Shown: one piece after another, positions 13,570-13,846 of the stretch
Position numbering within the stretch: position 1 is the stretch's first letter
Layout: each line of letters starts with the position of its first letter
From: Dehalococcoidales bacterium
GTDB lineage: Bacteria; Chloroflexota; Dehalococcoidia; Dehalococcoidales; UBA2162
Direction: 5' to 3'
Length of the DNA: 13,846 nucleotides
Assembly: GCA_016932435.1 (NCBI GenBank)
Contig: JAFGCW010000096.1
Span: forward strand, 1 to 13,846
Translations under genes and position numbers: made by a program
The notes under the pieces: model-generated
What the model saw: the letters and a program-made list of their open reading frames with translations, nothing else
Databases searched by the model: none
What the model was told of the DNA's origin: nothing

Positions 13570-13782
13570 ATGCCCAAATTCGTTGTCTGGGTTCCTACAA
13601 TGTCAGAATTCATCAACGGCTTTTTCGAGCTGGCGCCCGTGTCTTCTTCCGATGTTGTATACGACCTTGGATCTGGTGACGGCAGGTTGCTTTTCGCGGC
13701 TCTTGAAAAGGGCGCCGGCAGGTGTGTGGGTATCGATATCGATTCGAAGAAGGTCAGTGATGAGTATTCCGGACTAAATTGA
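13570..13782 (+). pseudogene. SAM-dependent methyltransferase, truncated after motif I by a repeat array
   Basis: The frame opens MPKFVVWVPTMSEFINGFFE and reaches a clear class I methyltransferase motif I, VVYDLGSGDGRLL (29-41), followed by the second strand acidic motif VGIDID (53-58). After SKKVS the coding pattern stops: from about 13758 the DNA is an array of about 22-nt repeats, and the frame ends by chance at TGA 13782. About 130-200 residues expected in this family are missing. The likely cause is insertion of a mobile element; the rest of the gene may lie beyond the element. The substrate cannot be told. The Shine-Dalgarno is weak (TAAGAGA), and the gene starts 48 bases after the Ig-repeat gene. 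Confidence 0.75.
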
Positions 13783-13846
13783 GCCACAGTTCCGGAGTTT
13801 GAGAGCCACCGTTCCGGTAAAAGAGAGCCAGGGTTCCGGCGATAGA
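13758..13846. mobile_element. Probable terminal repeat array of an IS21-type element
   Basis: From TG at 13758 the sequence falls into units of 22 bases (13759-13780, 13781-13802, 13803-13824, 13825-13846). Each contains TTCCGG, and three of them begin GAGCCA. The last unit ends exactly at the window edge, so the array may continue. Multiple internal repeats of about 20 bases at the ends, and a TG terminus, are features of IS21-family elements. No transposase is in the window, so the family assignment is tentative. The array interrupts a methyltransferase gene. Confidence 0.55.

Noticed and set aside
13758..13846. CRISPR array
   Set aside because: The units are directly abutting and about 22 bases each with diverging halves. 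There are no conserved repeats separated by unique spacers, and no cas gene is present.

Overview
The window looks like an accessory stretch of an anaerobic bacterial chromosome of moderate GC. Its contents are Fe-S redox proteins, two predicted selenocysteine proteins, lipoproteins, Ig-like surface repeats and a transposon end. A Chloroflexota (Dehalococcoidia-like) host would fit, but that is an inference from gene content, and Desulfobacterota or Bacillota relatives are not excluded. Gene density is low, with several long AT-rich gaps and some gene relics.

Region 1 (1-2700). A two-[4Fe-4S] CCG-domain oxidoreductase subunit runs off the left edge on the minus strand. Behind it (640-888) is what looks like the decayed end of another Fe-S protein. 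Then come a stand-alone receiver protein (1415-1831, +), a SemiSWEET/PQ-loop transporter (1847-2215, -) and a small unknown protein (2327-2671, -).

Region 2 (2700-4380). A GTG-started winged-helix regulator with a C-terminal AT-hook-like tail (2983-3288, +) faces a two-domain cupin protein (3429-4313, -). The two share a strong hairpin terminator.

Region 3 (4522-7632). This is the most interesting part. On the minus strand, two overlapping genes read sensibly only if three in-frame UGA codons are selenocysteine: a BFD/CopZ-like [2Fe-2S] protein (5113-4829) ending HR-U-CLADV, and a 110-residue protein (4854-4522) with a U-E-U motif. Divergent from them is an ArsR-family/SdpR-like repressor (5131), an SdpI-like membrane protein (5420), a lipoprotein alpha/beta hydrolase carrying a frameshift (6121-7180) and a small frameshifted protein (7204-7547). 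A perfect 14-bp palindrome over the -10 element of the arsR promoter lies between the two units and could regulate both.

Region 4 (7632-9399). A small zinc-ribbon-like protein (7876-8115) and a small lipoprotein (8409-8900) sit among long noncoding gaps. One gap holds a nested-hairpin element resembling a dispersed intergenic repeat.

Region 5 (9400-13846). Three overlapping genes encode two divergent MutS-like ATPases and a membrane protein with a KOW/SH3-like cytoplasmic head, one membrane span and two Ig-like repeats. The overlaps imply a co-translated module. A methyltransferase gene then breaks off after its SAM-binding motif where an array of about 22-nt repeats begins, probably the end of an IS21-type element.
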